From: an uncultured Alphaproteobacteria bacterium
GTDB taxonomy: Bacteria > Pseudomonadota > Alphaproteobacteria > UBA8366 > GCA-2717185
Direction: 5' to 3'
Assembly: GCA_943788635.1 (NCBI GenBank)
Contig: CALSRA010000046.1
Location: 1 to 46,039, forward strand
DNA length: 46,039 nt
The notes beneath the pieces are model-generated. The model was not told the DNA's origin, ran no database searches, and saw nothing but the letters and a program-made list of their open reading frames with translations. The position numbers were made by a program, and so were the translations under genes. How positions within the stretch are numbered: the first letter of the stretch is position 1; the number at the start of each line of letters is the position of its first letter. Shown here one piece after another: positions 9,317 through 17,707 of this stretch.

Positions 9317-9733
9317 TTATGCGCCATAAACCTTTTTCATCCGTTGATAGGCTTGGTGAACCAGCACTTCGAGAACCGCAAGATCGATATTCTCCAGCCG
9401 GTTAATGTACAGGCACGACACGCTGGTCCGGACCTTACCCAGCCTAGCGAGCAGGTCTTCATATTGCCCGAATCCCGGCATGATATAAACGGTCAGGGCC
9501 TGCTTACGAGGCGCATAACCCGTGACGAACCAATCACCCTCCCGGCCACTCTCATATTTGTAGTGATATCGGTCGAATCCAACGATGCTATCTCCCCACA
9601 TCTTCGGCTCCAATCCTGTCACGCGGCGCATCATCTCGTTGACGACACGGCAATCGTCCTGCCGTCTTCGCGGTTCTACCTTGTCTAAAAACGCGGCAAC
9701 GCTGGCATCGTTTTCTTGTGTTTTATTAGACAT
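9317..9733 (-). CDS. DUF1801 domain protein
   Basis: A 138-residue intact protein of the DUF1801 family. Features are SVAAFLDKVEPRRRQDDCRVVNEMMRRVTGLEPKMWGDSIVGF, the typical N-terminal helical pair followed by the MWG core, then FVTGYAPRKQALTVYIMPGF and a C-terminal CLYINRLENIDLAVLEVLV segment. The fold resembles YdhG and frataxin-like small proteins; no molecular function is established. It is cytoplasmic, with no signal or membrane segment. It lies upstream of prpF on the same strand with a 96-base gap, probably independent, and diverges from the adenylate cyclase gene by 155 bases. Confidence 0.85.
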   Translation of the reverse strand: MSNKTQENDASVAAFLDKVEPRRRQDDCRVVNEMMRRVTGLEPKMWGDSIVGFDRYHYKYESGREGDWFVTGYAPRKQALTVYIMPGFGQYEDLLARLGKVRTSVSCLYINRLENIDLAVLEVLVHQAYQRMKKVYGA

Positions 9734-9888
9734 AGCGTCCCCAGATTACATTCGTTCATATTGTGGCGACTGAAGGGAATCGATACGATCCAGTTCACGG
9801 TTGAAACACGCATTTATTGTGTTTCCTGGAACAGTTACCGGAATCCAATGCAGCACGTGGATCACAAAATACATACATCCGAAAAAAC

Positions 9889-11769
9889 ATGGTGACGGTA
9901 AACCGTTCCCAGTTTCTTGAAAATACGAAATTTCGCGGTGGCGCGGCACGGATACGCTTCCGCCTCTCCGTCGTCCTGGCTTTCAGCATTGGCACGTTGG
10001 TTCTACTCGCCGTTCTGGCGGTGCTGGCCTTGCAGGTTCGCGCCAATGTGAAAAACACGCTCGACCTGTTGAACGATAAAGCACAATTCATTCTGAAGAG
10101 CGTCGAACGCGATGTCGCCAGCCATCTCAACCCCGTCCGCGAACAGCTTGAATTTATCGCGCGGCAAATTGAGGACGGCGCCTACGATATTACGGACAGG
10201 AAACAGCTGGGCACGCTTCTGACCGGCGCCCTCGCACCGTTACCGCAGGTAGATCGTATCGTCGTTGTCGATCCAAACCGCCGCGCCTTTGGCATTCGGC
10301 GTAACCCCGACCATAAGACCGAGGTCATTGAAAGAATTATCGTGGCACAGCCGATCGATACGGAAGCACACCAAAACCTGATGACGACAAAGGGCATTAT
10401 CTGGGGCAGGCTGGTTCATCGGAACGGCGAAACCTTCCTCACGGTGCAGCGCGCGTTACGTCGGGACGGCAACATCATCGGGTTTATCGGCGCCGGCGTA
10501 TCGACGACAGAACTGTCACGCGTGGCGGACGAAACGGGTGCATTGCTCAGCCAGCCAACAGGCAATAATGGAAGCAAGCAATTATACACGGCGTTCATCC
10601 TGTACGGCCCCAACAACGTTCTGGCCCATCCAAACCTGACCAGCGACAGTTCGCTTCAGTCTGATAAGAAACCCGCCATCAGCATTTTTGAAACAGGCGA
10701 TATCGTGCTCAGTGAATTGTGGAACGGGGTTCCTATTTCCGGTTTCGAACAGGCCGCCGCAGAAGACGTCAATGTCGTCGGTGTCACGCTTGGCGATATC
10801 GATTATGTCGCGCTCTACAAATGGGTATACGACTATGGTGAAATCCCCTGGGCGATTGGGGTCTGGTCGGAGGCCGGCGACCACAACACCGAACTGCTGC
10901 GCCTCAACTTCGCTGCGCTGGCGGGGCTCGCCATAGCATTGGTTGCTGTCCTTGCCGCGATCCTGGTCGGGCGACAGATCGCGAAACCGATTCACAGAGT
11001 TTCCCTGAATGCCCTCAAAATCGGGAATCTCGACCTGAATGAAATCGAAATCCTGCCACCGAGCAGGATCAGAGAACTCGACGACGAAGCGACAGCGTTT
11101 AACACGATGCTCGCCGGCCTGCGATCATTCGAAACCTATGTGCCCCGCACCATTGTCGCGCGCCTGATGCATGCCGGTGGCGACCGCGTCGAATCAACCC
11201 AGCGCCGCGTGGCCATCATGTTCACGGATATTGTCGGCTACACCGCCGCATCGGAAAACCTGTCCGCAACGGAAGTCGCCGAGTTCCTGAACAATCATTT
11301 TTCGACGATTGGCAATTGTGTCGAAAACGAAGGTGGAACCATCGACAAGTTTATCGGCGACTCATTGATGGCATTCTGGGGCGCGCCGGATGATCAGGAA
11401 CAGATTGAGCAACGGGCCTGCCCTACCGCAATCGCAATCGCCAATGCACTGGCCCTCGAGAACGAGGAACGCCGCGCCAGGGGTCAGGACAGTGTACGCC
11501 TGCGGATCGGTATTCACACCGGCGATGTCGTGGTCGGCAATATCGGCGCACCCGGGCGCATCAATTACACAATCGTAGGCGACACGGTGAACCTTTGCCA
11601 GCGGCTCGAAGCGCTCGGTAAGGAAGTCGACCCCACGGCTGAATTCATCACGCTGATCAGCAAGCCCGTGCGCGACGCATTGGATGCAGACTTTCCCGTG
11701 CAGCCGGTTGGAACCTTCGATATCGACGGCCGCACTGGCAAAGCCGAAGTTTTCCGGTTAATCGCCTGA
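9889..11769 (+). CDS. Membrane-bound class III adenylate cyclase with extracytoplasmic sensor and HAMP
   Basis: About 626 residues from ATG 9889; a TTG at 9817 would add 24 residues of unlikely sequence. Order: cytoplasmic N-tail, membrane helix at about 26-48, a periplasmic sensor of about 290 residues resembling a Cache-type domain, second membrane helix at about 340-360, HAMP linker, then a cyclase domain from about 438. Catalytic parts are FTDIVGYT and FIGDSLMAFWG (two metal Asp), GIHTGDVVVGNIG, and NYTIVGDTVNLCQRLE with the transition-state Asn and Arg. It makes cAMP in response to an external signal. The nearest possible effector in the window is the CNB-FHA protein at 614. The gene stands alone, with weak ribosome-site signal. 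Confidence 0.9.
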   Translation: MVTVNRSQFLENTKFRGGAARIRFRLSVVLAFSIGTLVLLAVLAVLALQVRANVKNTLDLLNDKAQFILKSVERDVASHLNPVREQLEFIARQIEDGAYDITDRKQLGTLLTGALAPLPQVDRIVVVDPNRRAFGIRRNPDHKTEVIERIIVAQPIDTEAHQNLMTTKGIIWGRLVHRNGETFLTVQRALRRDGNIIGFIGAGVSTTELSRVADETGALLSQPTGNNGSKQLYTAFILYGPNNVLAHPNLTSDSSLQSDKKPAISIFETGDIVLSELWNGVPISGFEQAAAEDVNVVGVTLGDIDYVALYKWVYDYGEIPWAIGVWSEAGDHNTELLRLNFAALAGLAIALVAVLAAILVGRQIAKPIHRVSLNALKIGNLDLNEIEILPPSRIRELDDEATAFNTMLAGLRSFETYVPRTIVARLMHAGGDRVESTQRRVAIMFTDIVGYTAASENLSATEVAEFLNNHFSTIGNCVENEGGTIDKFIGDSLMAFWGAPDDQEQIEQRACPTAIAIANALALENEERRARGQDSVRLRIGIHTGDVVVGNIGAPGRINYTIVGDTVNLCQRLEALGKEVDPTAEFITLISKPVRDALDADFPVQPVGTFDIDGRTGKAEVFRLIA

Positions 11770-11886
11770 CCGTCAAACGGCACTCACCCTGTGCCATCTA
11801 ATTTCGGAACAGCCTCACATGCGATTGATTAAAGGCGAGCCGGTAGCCTATGGTTGGTCACACTGCAAATAGCATCGGGGACGACC

Positions 11887-13275
11887 ATGCCTGACACATC
11901 CGCTCCGACGAATTCCAAAATCGTCGCCGCCTATCGCGAATACACGCCGAAATCCGCGGCACGCGCAACACAGGCAAAACAGGTTTTTCCCAGCGGGCTG
12001 GTCCACGATTCACGCAAGCTGGATCCCTATGCCTTCTACGTTGATCGTGCAGCGGGATCGCATAAGCACGATATCGATGGCAACGACTACATCGATTATT
12101 ACGGTGGGCATGGGGCGCTTATTCTTGGCCACAGTCACCCGAAGGTTCTCGAAGCCGTTCATGCGCAACTGGATCTCGGCACCCATTTCGGCGCATGCCA
12201 CGAATTGGAAATCCGCTGGGGTGAGCTGGTAAAGCAGCTCGTACCATGCGCCGAACGGGTCCGGTTCACCTCGTCAGGGACCGAAGCCAACCTGATGGCG
12301 CTGCGGCTTGCCCGGGCATTCACCGGCAAGCCCAAACTGGTCCGGTTTCACGGCCATTTCCATGGCTGGCACGATCATGTCGCCTTTGGCGTGGCGAACC
12401 ATTTCGACGGCACCCCAACGCCCGGCGTTCTGGACGGGATCGCGGAGAATGTTTTGCTGGCACCACCGGATGACATTGAAGCCGTCCGACGGATATTCGA
12501 AAGCCATGACGACATCGGGGCGGTCATCATTGAACCGACGGGCGCCAGTTTCGGGCAGGTCCCGGTCACGCCGGAATTCATTACTGAACTGCGCGCCATC
12601 GCCACCGAACACGGCGTCGTTATGATCTTCGACGAAGTGGTAACCGGTTTCCGTGTTGGCCCTGGCGGGGCACAAGCCCATTACGGGATCATGCCGGATC
12701 TGTGCAGTATGGCGAAAATTCTCGCTGGCGGGTTGCCGGGCGGGGCTGTTGCCGGCAGAGAAGACATAATGGAGCTGCTCGACTTCGAGGTTGCCGAAGC
12801 CAAGGGCTTCGAAAAAATCGGCCATCAGGGTACCTACAATGCCAACCCCATGTCCGCTGCGGCAGGCATCGCGGCACTGGAGCTGATCGCCGCGGGTGGC
12901 ATTTGCGACACCGCCACCGCGAAAGCGGACAGGCTGCGGCGAAAGGTCAACGAAGCCTTCGAGGCGGAGGATGTGCCCTGGGCCTGTTATGGCGAACATT
13001 CCGGATTCTACATCTTCACCAACCCGGACCGACTGCCGATCACGCCAACCGCATTCGACCCTTTCGCCCACAGCCATGCGACACTGAAGGGTAATCAGAA
13101 GAAAGAAACGATCACGAAACTGCGGCTCGGGATCATCCTCAATGGCGTGGATATGTCCGGCAAACCCGGCGGACTGACTTCTGCCGTGCACAGTGATGCC
13201 GACATCGACGCGACAGCCGAGGCCGTCCGTGCCGCCGTCCGGATGCTGAAAGACGAAGGCGACCTCGCCGCTTGA
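11887..13275 (+). CDS. Class III aminotransferase (glutamate-1-semialdehyde aminotransferase-like)
   Basis: PLP-dependent fold-type I enzyme of 462 residues. Start ATG 11887 follows a GGGGA ribosome site; an in-frame ATG 33 bases upstream lacks one. Seen: GGHGALILGHSHP, SSGTEANLMALRLAR (phosphate-binding), FHGHFHGWHD, FDEVVTGFRVGPGGAQ (Asp contacting the pyridine N) and the Schiff-base lysine K277 in SMAKILAGGLPGG. These resemble hemL closely, but catabolic homologues acting on beta- or omega-amino acids share all of them. No haem genes are nearby and the position is between an adenylate cyclase and a penicillin-acylase homologue, so I favour a catabolic aminotransferase or aminomutase and give no gene symbol. 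Confidence 0.85.
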   Translation: MPDTSAPTNSKIVAAYREYTPKSAARATQAKQVFPSGLVHDSRKLDPYAFYVDRAAGSHKHDIDGNDYIDYYGGHGALILGHSHPKVLEAVHAQLDLGTHFGACHELEIRWGELVKQLVPCAERVRFTSSGTEANLMALRLARAFTGKPKLVRFHGHFHGWHDHVAFGVANHFDGTPTPGVLDGIAENVLLAPPDDIEAVRRIFESHDDIGAVIIEPTGASFGQVPVTPEFITELRAIATEHGVVMIFDEVVTGFRVGPGGAQAHYGIMPDLCSMAKILAGGLPGGAVAGREDIMELLDFEVAEAKGFEKIGHQGTYNANPMSAAAGIAALELIAAGGICDTATAKADRLRRKVNEAFEAEDVPWACYGEHSGFYIFTNPDRLPITPTAFDPFAHSHATLKGNQKKETITKLRLGIILNGVDMSGKPGGLTSAVHSDADIDATAEAVRAAVRMLKDEGDLAA

Positions 13276-13291
13276 CGTCCCGGCGCACCCC

Positions 13292-15710
13292 ATGATGCCG
13301 TTGCGGGCGCATACGCCTACTAGCCGGCCTGCTCGTGGGTCTGGTGGTTCTGGCGGCGGGTGGCGGTTTCCTTTGGTTGCGCAGTTCGCTGCCGGACCTG
13401 CAGGGAGAAAAATCCGTGGTCGGCCTTGGCGACCGGGTGGAGATAATCCGTGATTCCAACGCCATCCCGCATATTTTCGCCAAGACGACTGCCGATGCCT
13501 ATTTCGCGCTCGGTTATGCCCATGCGCAGGACCGGTTATGGCAGATGGAGTTCATGCGCCGGGTCGGTGCGGGACGGCTGGCGGAGATACTGGGCGAGAA
13601 GGCCGTCGGCGCCGACCGTTATATCCGAACCCTGGGCATTCCCCGGGTTGCCGCCGCCATTTCGGTACGCATGCCAGCCGAAGGCAAGGTGATCCTCAGC
13701 GCCTATGCCAAGGGCGTCAACGCCTGGCTGGCGAATAGATCCGGCGCCCTGCCGCCAGAATTCGTTCTGCTGCAAATTGACCCAGAGCCCTGGAAGCCCG
13801 CAGATTCGATCCTCTGGAGCCGGTTAATGGCGATGCGCCTCGGTCGCAACAACCGAACCGAACTGATCCGTGTCCAGGTGGCGCGCGCGCTGGTGGACAA
13901 GGGGCTGCCCGCGACACTTCTGGACGAATTGTGGCCGCAGCCGGCCAGCCACGGCCCCGTGACGATCCCGGATGCCGTCAGGAAGGCGGCGGCTCTTTTC
14001 GATACCCTGCCCGGCGCCAAAGGCTTGGATCTTCCTGCCGACAGCGGATCCAATGGGTGGGTCCTTCACGGTACGCGAACCATTACCGGCAAACCTATAC
14101 TGGCCAACGATCCGCACCTGCGTTTCGGTGCGCCGATCATGTGGTACCTGGCACGGATGGAGGCACCGGGGTTGAGCCTGACCGGCGCAACGGTACCGGG
14201 TGTCCCCTTCATGCTCCTGGGGCATAACGGCGCAATCGCCTGGGGCATGACCAGCGCCGACGCCGATGTCGAGGATCATTTCGTGGAAACCCTCGATCCG
14301 GAAAAGCCCGGCCACTATCTGGCCCCTATCGGATCCTCCCCCTTCGTGACCCGAAGCGAAACCATCCGGGTGAAGGACGCCGACGACGTTGTGATGACCG
14401 TCCGCACGACACGGCACGGGCCCGTTATTTCCGATCTTTCGGCGGATACGGCGGATGGTCAGGTTATCGCCCTCTCGACCACGGCACTGGACGTTAATGA
14501 CGGGACCGCTACCGCGCTGATGGGGATCAACAAGGCGCGGGACTGGGAGCAGTTCCGCGATGCGGCACTCGGGTTCAAGTCGCCCAGCACCAACCTGTTC
14601 TTCGCCGCAACGAATGGCGATATAGGCTTCTATTCGGCAGGGCTGATCCCCATCCGTAAATCCGGTGACGGTCGTGTCCCGGCTTCCAGTCCGGACGGAT
14701 CACAGGACTGGATCGGCTATGTGCCCGCCATTGAACAGCCCATGCTGTACAACCCGCCTTCGGGTAGCATTGTAAATGCAAACAACCGGACGGTTGGCGA
14801 CCGGTATGAATGGTTGCTCACACGCGACTGGAACCAGCCATTCCGCGCCGAGCGCATTCGCGAAACCCTGGACGGGGAAAGCCGCCATGACCTCGCCGCC
14901 AGTATGGCCCTGCAGCAGGATACGCTCTCGACGGCGGCGCGGCTTCTTCTGCCGCTGATGCTAACTGGCACGCCGCAAAGCGACAGGCATCAACAGGCGC
15001 TTTCGATCCTGGCGAGTTGGGATTTCAACATGCGGCGGGACCGGCCAGCGCCAGCAATTTATGCCGCCTGGCTGCGGCGGCTCGGGCAAACCATCATCGC
15101 GGACGAGATCAGCGGGCCCCTCGTGGAACGCTACCAGCGGCTGATCAACAGCCCCAATCCGCGCCTTATCGAGCTTGTCCTTACGGGGCAGCAGCACTGG
15201 TGCGACAACGTTACAACGACAGGTGCCACCGAGACCTGTGGCGACCAGCTCAGCCTGTCACTTGATCAGGCGCTCAACGACCTTACCGAATACCTGGGCG
15301 ATGATATGGCGAGCTGGCGCTGGGGCGCGCTGCACCGGGCAACATTCACCCATCGGATATTGACCAATATTCCAATCCTGAAAGGCCTGGCGGATCGCGA
15401 CATTCCATCGGATGGCGGTCTGCACACAGTTAACCGCGGCGGCTACTCGGCCGGGGAAACGCCGGCACCCTTTAGCCAACTCGACGGTTCGGGCTACCGC
15501 GCCGTGTATGATCTTTCGAATTTGGGAAACAGCCGGTTCATGATCGCGACCGGCCAGTCAGGCAACTTCCTGTCGGATCATTACGACGACCTGCTGCGGC
15601 GCTGGCGGGATGGTGAATATATCACCATCGCCGGGAGCCGGGAGGATGTCGCCCGCACCGCGGACAACATCCTTACACTGACACCTGAAACTGGTAATCA
15701 GTCCCGGTAG
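13292..15710 (+). CDS. Penicillin acylase family (S45) Ntn hydrolase, membrane-anchored or exported
   Basis: About 805 residues, a precursor that should self-cleave before its nucleophile Ser in ADSGSNGWVLHG (Ser codon 14049-14051) into alpha and beta chains and hydrolyse amides such as acyl-homoserine lactones, penicillins or N-acyl amino acids. Before it, AYFALGYAHAQDRLWQMEFMRR is the typical alpha-chain motif; after it, NDPHLRF, GATVPGVPFMLLGHNGAIAWGMTS and NANNRTVG. As written, the open frame has only a GTG at 13335 inside a hydrophobic segment; deleting one G at 13305-13307 gives MMPLRRIRLLAGLLVGLVVL, a good start with a membrane segment. Its end overlaps the convergent aldolase gene by 13 bases. 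The aminotransferase lies 16 bases upstream, a likely operon. Confidence 0.88.
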
Positions 15711-16480
15711 GACGAATCGATCCGGTCGAGCTTGCGCAGCCATGCCGGCCATTCCAGCTTGCCCGTCGGGCGATGCCCGTTACCACTGTTGAACTGCCGA
15801 CCGCGTTCGATGGATATCTTCTGCACTTCCTCGCTGATCGGATACAGCTCGGCACCCGTCTGCTGGAAAGCGAGCTGCATGCGGCAGGCGCGTTCGGCCC
15901 GGAACATCCAGACGAACGCTTCACCGATGGTCCGGCCAACGGTCAGCAGGCCATGGTTGCGCAGGATAAGAATTCTGTTGTCACCAAGATCCTCGACGAT
16001 CCGGGCGCGTTCGTCATGATCGGTCGCCGGTCCTTCATAGTCGTGGTAACCGGTCGTATAGGTGACCGCGAGCGCATGCTGGTTGATCGGCAGAAGACCA
16101 TCCTTTTGCGTCGCAACGCTGGTACCGGCCGTCGTATGCGTGTGCATGACGCATTCGAGGTCATGATTCGACATGTGAACGGCACTGTGGATGGTAAAGC
16201 CGGCCGGGTTCACCTGATATTCCGAATCGTCGATGGCGTTGCCATCCAGGTCGACCTTGATCAGAGACGATGCGGTGATTTCATCGAACAACATGCCATA
16301 GGGATTCAACAGGAAATGGTTTTCCGGTCCCGGCACCCGTGCCGAAACATGTGTGCCAATGCCATCGGACCATCCATTCAGGTCGATCAGCCGATACGCC
16401 GCCGCCAGATTGACCCGAACGTCCCATTCCGCGTCGGAAATATGATCCGCGCGTTTTATTGATTGCACAGCCGCTACCAT
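15698..16480 (-). CDS. Class II aldolase/adducin family protein
   Basis: Intact, 260 residues. The zinc-dependent class II aldolase fold is shown by NLAAAYRLIDLNGWSDGIGTHVSARVP, FLLNPYGMLFDEI, the two metal His in CVMHTHTTAG, and the third His in LILRNHGLLTVG. Family members cleave sugar phosphates (FucA, AraD) or act as decarboxylases or adducin-like proteins. The extended N-terminus and the HDYEGPATDHDERARIV segment match the abundant alphaproteobacterial group of unassigned function. It is alone on its strand (101 bases from the OmpA gene start region) and overlaps the acylase tail. Reaction and substrate are not known. Confidence 0.88.
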   Translation of the reverse strand: MVAAVQSIKRADHISDAEWDVRVNLAAAYRLIDLNGWSDGIGTHVSARVPGPENHFLLNPYGMLFDEITASSLIKVDLDGNAIDDSEYQVNPAGFTIHSAVHMSNHDLECVMHTHTTAGTSVATQKDGLLPINQHALAVTYTTGYHDYEGPATDHDERARIVEDLGDNRILILRNHGLLTVGRTIGEAFVWMFRAERACRMQLAFQQTGAELYPISEEVQKISIERGRQFNSGNGHRPTGKLEWPAWLRKLDRIDSSYRD

Positions 16481-16581
16481 GAGGTGCTCCCTTTGATCCT
16501 GCTATTTTGAGTGAAGATTACGACGATATTAGCGCCGCGCGACGATTACGCAAATCCCCGCAACACCGGGACACGCTTCGC

Positions 16582-17223
16582 CTAGCGGATTGTCACCTCG
16601 ACCCGACGGTTCTTCGGCTCCGCAACATTATCGGCAGTGGGAATCACCGGATTGTTCTCCCCATGCGAGGAAACTTCGACCCGTTTGAGTTCCAGCCCCG
16701 CCTCCACAAGCCGTTCGCGCGTGGATTCCGCCCGTTTCAGCGCCAATGCGGCATTTGCCTCAGCCCTGCCAACCCGGTCCGTATGACCAACAATCGACAT
16801 TTCCGCCACCGTATAGGTTTTGATTTCCTCGAATATCCCGGGCAACTGACGAATTGATTCTTCGGTAAGCTGGTCCGTTCCCGACCGGAAATTAAGAATG
16901 AACGTCCTGGGGCCCCGCGGCGTCGTCTGGATGGCCCCGCTCCAGACCTTGTTGATCTGCGCCTCATCCAGCGTCTGCGGTGCTTCAGGCGCCTGTGTCA
17001 CACCGGCTACCTTGATCGACTGGTTGGCCTGATCAATTTTCTGACGCCCGGCATCGTTTACGACCTCAATGGAACCAACTTTGCCATTTTCGTCCGGCAG
17101 CAGAACGAACACATTTCCCTGTCCCGCACAGGCAGACAAGAAAAGCAACGGCAACAGGACGATGCGTCCATAACACGCCACCGACGAAATGATGGTCTGC
17201 ACAGTTCTGAAAACCATGGTCAT
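16582..17223 (-). CDS. OmpA-family lipoprotein
   Basis: A 213-residue protein with a lipobox LSAC (Cys32) after a hydrophobic segment, so an outer-membrane lipoprotein is likely; residue +2 is Ala, not the Asp that would retain it in the inner membrane. The C-terminal half is a peptidoglycan-binding OmpA domain: FILNFRSGTDQLTEES, VGHTDRVG with the diaminopimelate-binding Asp, and NRRVEVTIR with the conserved Arg. The domain is joined by a linker containing TQAPEAPQTL. The start codon lies one base after the FecR-domain gene stop, so the two are translationally coupled and belong with the CHASE2 kinase. It may link the sensor cassette to the cell wall. Confidence 0.87.
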   Translation of the reverse strand: MTMVFRTVQTIISSVACYGRIVLLPLLFLSACAGQGNVFVLLPDENGKVGSIEVVNDAGRQKIDQANQSIKVAGVTQAPEAPQTLDEAQINKVWSGAIQTTPRGPRTFILNFRSGTDQLTEESIRQLPGIFEEIKTYTVAEMSIVGHTDRVGRAEANAALALKRAESTRERLVEAGLELKRVEVSSHGENNPVIPTADNVAEPKNRRVEVTIR

Positions 17224-17224
17224 G

Positions 17225-17665
17225 TCATTCCCCCTCCACTTTCGCCAGGAACCGGGTTCCGCGCACCACCACGGTTGCTACCGGTGTTTCAATCCGGACA
17301 GATTCGGGAGAGAGCTTGGCAATGACGCCAGAGATATACTGCATCGTTCCCTTGATGATATGCACCAGGAACGCGAGCTTGTTGTCTTTGGGTGAAAACT
17401 CAAACTCTTTGAGTTCAATACGGGAATTCGGCCCGATCGATATCCGCGTGCCGTCCTTGAAGGTCAGTCCCACAGACCCGCTCGCCGTTTCAACCACATC
17501 GGAACGAAAAATGGGCTGCCCGACTTCGAGGGCCTGGCGGTCACCGGACTGGATGGTAAATGCCGAGCCTTCCAGCACCTTGACCAGGGCAACACCGTCT
17601 TCTTCAGCCATCGCAGCCGGCGCGAAAAGCACGGCTAACGCGAGCCAACATATTCTCAACCGCAT
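17225..17665 (-). CDS. Exported FecR-domain protein
   Basis: Starting at ATG 17665, which has an excellent ribosome site (AAGGGG six bases ahead), the product is 146 residues with a clean signal peptide ending AMA. An in-frame ATG lies 27 bases upstream but lacks such a site. The mature part is a FecR domain: LEVGQPIFRSDVVETASGSVGLTFKDGTRISIGPNS, and near the end VRIETPVATVVVRGTRF, the two hallmark strands. No membrane helix follows, so it is periplasmic and unlike the anti-sigma FecR, which spans the inner membrane. It is the middle gene of a three-gene cassette: CHASE2 kinase 42 bases upstream and OmpA lipoprotein directly downstream. Such solitary FecR proteins often neighbour CHASE2 sensors. 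Confidence 0.88.
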   Translation of the reverse strand: MRLRICWLALAVLFAPAAMAEEDGVALVKVLEGSAFTIQSGDRQALEVGQPIFRSDVVETASGSVGLTFKDGTRISIGPNSRIELKEFEFSPKDNKLAFLVHIIKGTMQYISGVIAKLSPESVRIETPVATVVVRGTRFLAKVEGE

Positions 17666-17707
17666 CGAATTCCCCTTAATCCCATTCATCAATGGATAGA
17701 ATACACC

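Noticed and set aside
15773..16462. Plus-strand frame of 229 codons opposite the aldolase gene
   Set aside because: The minus strand encodes a complete class II aldolase with all metal His residues; the opposite frame is a by-product of codon bias.
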